DNA from: Halichondria panicea
Lineage: Eukaryota > Porifera > Demospongiae > Suberitida > Halichondriidae
Length of the DNA: 64,000 nucleotides
Assembly (NCBI RefSeq): GCF_963675165.1
Contig: NC_087390.1
Location: forward strand, 5,130,750-5,194,749
Reading direction: 5' to 3'
Shown here: one piece after another, positions 61,001 to 64,000 of the stretch
How the letters are laid out: every line of letters starts with the position of its first letter
How positions within the stretch are numbered: position 1 is the stretch's first letter
Notes under the pieces: model-generated
Database searches by the model: none
What the model was told of the DNA's origin: nothing
Seen by the model: the letters and a program-made list of their open reading frames with translations, nothing else
Position numbers and translations under genes: made by a program

Positions 61001-63118
61001 CATGAACAAGGTAACTGCTGCTCCCATTCTGAGGAAGAAATTAAGAGTGTTGGACGTTTGGTCAATACTAAATAAACAGCTCAAAAACAAAATTGAAAGG
61101 TGTATGAATTCTCGTGTGTCAGTTGAGATTGTAAATTGGTGTAATAATATAGTTATACTCACTACTATCAAGTTACAAGCAAAAGCTCAAAGACCTATTT
61201 CACTCACTAATAGAGGTATAGTGGTTGTTTTTATCAGTTGCTCATGTAGATTGTAGTTGTCATCAAGTGATACTATCACACTATAGTTCATATTGGTGAC
61301 GACTGTCTCAGTGATGTTATAAGTGTCCCAGGTTGCTATGGCAGTGTAGAGTCCAGTGAGGGGGTCAATCACGGCAGTGCACATCCATTTCAGCGATGAC
61401 CTCTCCTCTGGAGAAAGAGTACATTCTAGTAAAAATGCAGATATAAATACAGTAAAACCACTTGTTTATAATGGACACCTTCGGTAGAGTTTTGTTCGCT
61501 TTACGGAGGTAGAGGTAGCCTTAATTTGTTAAGGAGTTATTTTACTGGGACCTGGTTGCCTTCAAGTGTGGTCAGGAGCGGCCATTAAGAGGTCTGAGTG
61601 GTACTGTATATGAACCGTTAGAGTACTTGAACAGACATGCACGCTGAAACAGATTCAACTATACATCACGTCTGAAACAGCAGTTTGCAGAGGAGGTTAT
61701 GGTTATCATTAGGAAGGCACTTACCAATCTCCTTCAGATCAATAATTCCAAAGTAATTATCATCATCATTGCTCGGAAACGATTTTATCTAAAAAAAAAA
61801 AAAAAAACTGAGATCAATGCAGTTGGTATCACACCCTCAAAAAAATTAGTACATGTAACAGAGTCCAGTGACTAAATTATTATGTAAATAGAGATTATAA
61901 TTAGCACACGTAACACTTACAGTATACTGATAGATACAGCCCAGTCTGGGAAAGTGCTGCGGTGAATCCGCCTCTATTGTGAAGGACAAAGAAGGGGAGG
62001 GAGATATCGCGTAGACGTGGTTTCCAGAGTGACCTCTATCACAGTTAGAGCCTTGGCTGTTGAGTATCAGTTGATAGTAGGCCACCAAGTCATAATCTGA
62101 AGGAGGTCAGGACAGAATACACACTGTATGAGCTAGGTGCAGTATAATTAATTTTATCGGACAGTAAAAAAATTATTATTTTGGACTTTGTCCGGGTAAT
62201 AATATAGCGCGCGTGAGATGTCTGGAGTATATAAAACAGGCATGCAGCTGCATGAGAGCTAACTCATGTTTAATAGTACAGTGTACGTGCGACTGAACAG
62301 TTTTAGAATTTAACAACTAGCAAATCCTCAAGCTATCTTAACTCTAATAAAGCTACATGTTGGCTTGGAATGTACCTCAACAACTTTTCAACGTATTGTC
62401 CGGATAGTTAGAACAAATGTAAAATTAAAGACAGAGTGTCCGCTGTATTAGAAAATATACGGTAATTATTCTACACAAGGTTGATAAAATACCGTATAGC
62501 GCAAAATTTTCGAGGGGCTTAATTTTCGCGGATTTCGCGGGTTAGAATTCTACACGAAAATTAAGTCTACGAAAATTGTGCTTTAATTAGAATTACCTGC
62601 TATCGTGCAAATATTTAAAGGCGTGGCTTCCGGTAAGCAGTCATTCCGCGAACATTGTGCAACGAAATGGCTTTTAGAGGCCAATCCACAAAATATAAGT
62701 GCCTCGAAAATTTCGCGCTATACGGTAAATAATTTCACAGATTAGCGCACTACAATTACGCTAGCTTGGTACCGAGTAAAGCAGACATCTGCAGTTATCG
62801 GTCAACGTATGTACTATTATGTAGCCTGTCATTTAACGATCGAAATGCAACTCAGTAAAACATCAAAATTAATAAATGGGAGATTTCTCAGCCTTCACTG
62901 GAGGGCTTGGGTATTACCGTATAATACCGGGAAGTATTACATTTTTTGTCATTTGGCTCAAGAGCTCTCAGCAGAAATGCTTTGCATGTGACATACCGGT
63001 GCGTGGGAGTTTATCTTAGTTTTAATTTTCGCGTTAACTGCTCTGCCCTCGAAAAACGCGAAATGTTGCACCTTACGAAAATGTTCCGCTATAAGGTAGT
63101 ACACAATGTAGGTACTAG

Positions 63119-63182
<64 letters not shown>

Positions 63183-63282
63183 GGTAGTACACAATGAAGG
63201 TACTAGTAGTGTGTGTGTGTGTGTGTGTGTGCGTGCGTGCGTGCGTGTGTGTGTGTAAGGTAGTACACAATGAAGGTACTAG

Positions 63283-63372
<90 letters not shown>

Positions 63373-63550
63373 GGTAGTACACAATGAAGGTACTAGTAGT
63401 GTGTGTGTGTGTATGTGTGTGTGTGTGTGTGTGTGTATAAGGTAGTACACAATGAAGGTACTAGTAGTGTGTGTGTGTGTGTATGTGTGTGTGTGTGTAT
63501 GTGTGTGTGTGTGTGTGTGTGTATAAGGTAGTACACAATGAAGGTACTAG

Positions 63551-63640
<90 letters not shown>

Positions 63641-64000
63641 GGTAGTACACAATGAAGGTACTAGTAGATAATACTTTTTTTTTACCAGTAGGTTTATTCC
63701 AGGAGATGTTGATCACCACGTTGTCAAGGAAGTTCTGCCTTAAATCAGGCTCCCATGTATAGCTACTGGTGGTAGGTTGTCCAGGGTAAAGTATGGCTGT
63801 GTGTGTGTGTGTGGGTGGGTGTGTGGGTGTGTGTGGGTGTGGGGGGTGGGTAGTGTAGTTGGTTGCAATGCTAATTAAGGATTGATCCAAGCATAACTTC
63901 AACTTTACAGTAACATTGAAAGGCATCATGGAGTACTAGTTACACCTCAGAAAGTGATTAAAATCAACCACCAAAATTAACTGAAGAGCAGATTTAAACA
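55096..64000 (-). CDS. Receptor tyrosine kinase, 5' end off window
   Basis: Eighteen exons: 63686-63796, 61921-62096, 61725-61788, 61208-61407, 60963-61028, 60431-60721, 60106-60174, 59696-59843, 59325-59485, 58815-58914, 58250-58420, 57839-58029, 57496-57633, 57138-57248, 56600-56855, 56155-56251, 55631-55847 and 55096-55431 (TGA). All phases agree (966 residues plus a partial codon). FN3-like modules come first ([33 protein letters not shown]), then a membrane helix (59325-59485, [18 protein letters not shown]), glycine loop [13 protein letters not shown], a long kinase insert, [11 protein letters not shown] and WMAIES. The tail holds likely phospho-tyrosine and SH3 motifs: RPYYNN (a YxN site), [16 protein letters not shown]. 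Exon phases parallel the RTK at 27357-34552, including an identical 191-nt kinase exon. A signal peptide and Cys-rich exons are expected beyond 64000. Confidence 0.94.
55889..56038. repeat. Inverted duplication in an RTK intron
   Basis: Arms 55889-55949 and 55976-56038 (inner 31 bases perfect, TTTAGCAGGAATCGTTTGGT at the loop) surround a 26-base loop. The decayed RTK copy has only the left-arm sequence (about 2830-2870). Confidence 0.85.
58548..58740. repeat. 53-bp tandem repeat, about 3.6 copies
   Basis: The unit contains GGGTAAAGATCATTACAGTA and GTGTCTCAAAGTCACCG. The first two copies are identical and the last decays. It lies in an intron of the RTK. Confidence 0.85.
62490..62727. mobile_element. 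MITE family 1 copy in an RTK intron
   Basis: TACCGTATAGCGCAAAATTT at the left and CGCGCTATACGGTA at the right, TA at both edges. It is the reverse-orientation sister of 19000-19230. Confidence 0.87.
62915..63098. mobile_element. MITE family 1 copy, diverged
   Basis: TACCGTATAATACCGG at the left and CCGCTATAAGGTA at the right. Its right end runs straight into the tandem array that follows. Confidence 0.55.
63091..63668. repeat. Composite minisatellite with (TG)n spacers
   Basis: Seven copies of a core beginning AAGGTAGTACACAATG and ending GGTACTAGTAG alternate with TG runs of different length. The first core begins inside the end of the MITE at 62915-63098. It lies in an intron of the RTK. 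Confidence 0.9.

Noticed and set aside
63091-63668. CRISPR-like pattern of regular repeats
   Set aside because: The spacers are TG runs, not unique sequence, and the setting is an animal intron.
63115-63929. Long His-Thr or Cys-Val reading frames on both strands
   Set aside because: These are translations of TG/CA microsatellite; only the 63686-63796 part is a real exon.

Overview
The window looks like a gene-rich, AT-rich stretch of an early-branching animal genome, most likely a demosponge of the Amphimedon type. This is inferred from many short exons with short GT-AG introns, several cell-surface kinases of animal type (two receptor tyrosine kinases and one TGF-beta-family receptor serine/threonine kinase), an AIG1/GIMAP-like protein, and a heavy load of small foldback elements and microsatellites. 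No bacterial features, tRNA, rRNA or CRISPR array were recognised.

Layout. 1-889: right half of a broken AIG1-like gene (+). 2030-2936: broken 3' end of a receptor tyrosine kinase (RTK) gene (-), fused at about 2937 to a repeat block. 3430-4119: decayed DUF3504/Crypton-type recombinase-like fragment (-). 4488-12414: unrecognised multi-exon gene (-) whose N-terminus carries a basic PKKRKV nuclear-localisation motif. 14738-26562: complete nine-exon TGF-beta-family receptor kinase (+). 27357-34552: complete 23-exon RTK (-). 36358-50244: large direct tandem duplication; each unit carries a two-exon gene for an unrecognised seven-helix membrane protein (-) and a scrap of RTK gene. 50489-51721: intact AIG1-like gene (+) whose nucleotide-binding loop is lost. 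55096-64000: second RTK (-), whose 5' end runs off the right edge.

Exon models were built by hand from splice signals and reading phase. The exon sums are whole codons: 1237 aa for the RTK at 27-34 kb, 517 aa for the TGF-beta-type receptor, 620 and 633 aa for the seven-helix proteins, 381 aa for the AIG1-like protein, and 966 residues in the window for the second RTK.

The pair 'AIG1-like gene (+) followed by RTK (-)' occurs twice: decayed at 0-3 kb and intact at 50-64 kb. The 7TM block is itself duplicated. The locus is therefore an expanding cluster of receptors and a possible immune-type effector, apparently reshaped by segmental duplication. Non-coding space is filled by foldback DNA: a TA-flanked MITE family with TACCGTATAGCG ends, a second MITE family, an element with perfect 116-bp inverted ends, a roughly 600-bp repeat with hairpin ends, and a set of TAG...CTA elements flanked by 9-bp target duplications, two of them only 58 and 64 bp long. 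The most unusual signals are these micro-palindromes, the pseudo-GTPase with a glycine-zipper membrane domain, and the duplicated unrecognised 7TM genes.
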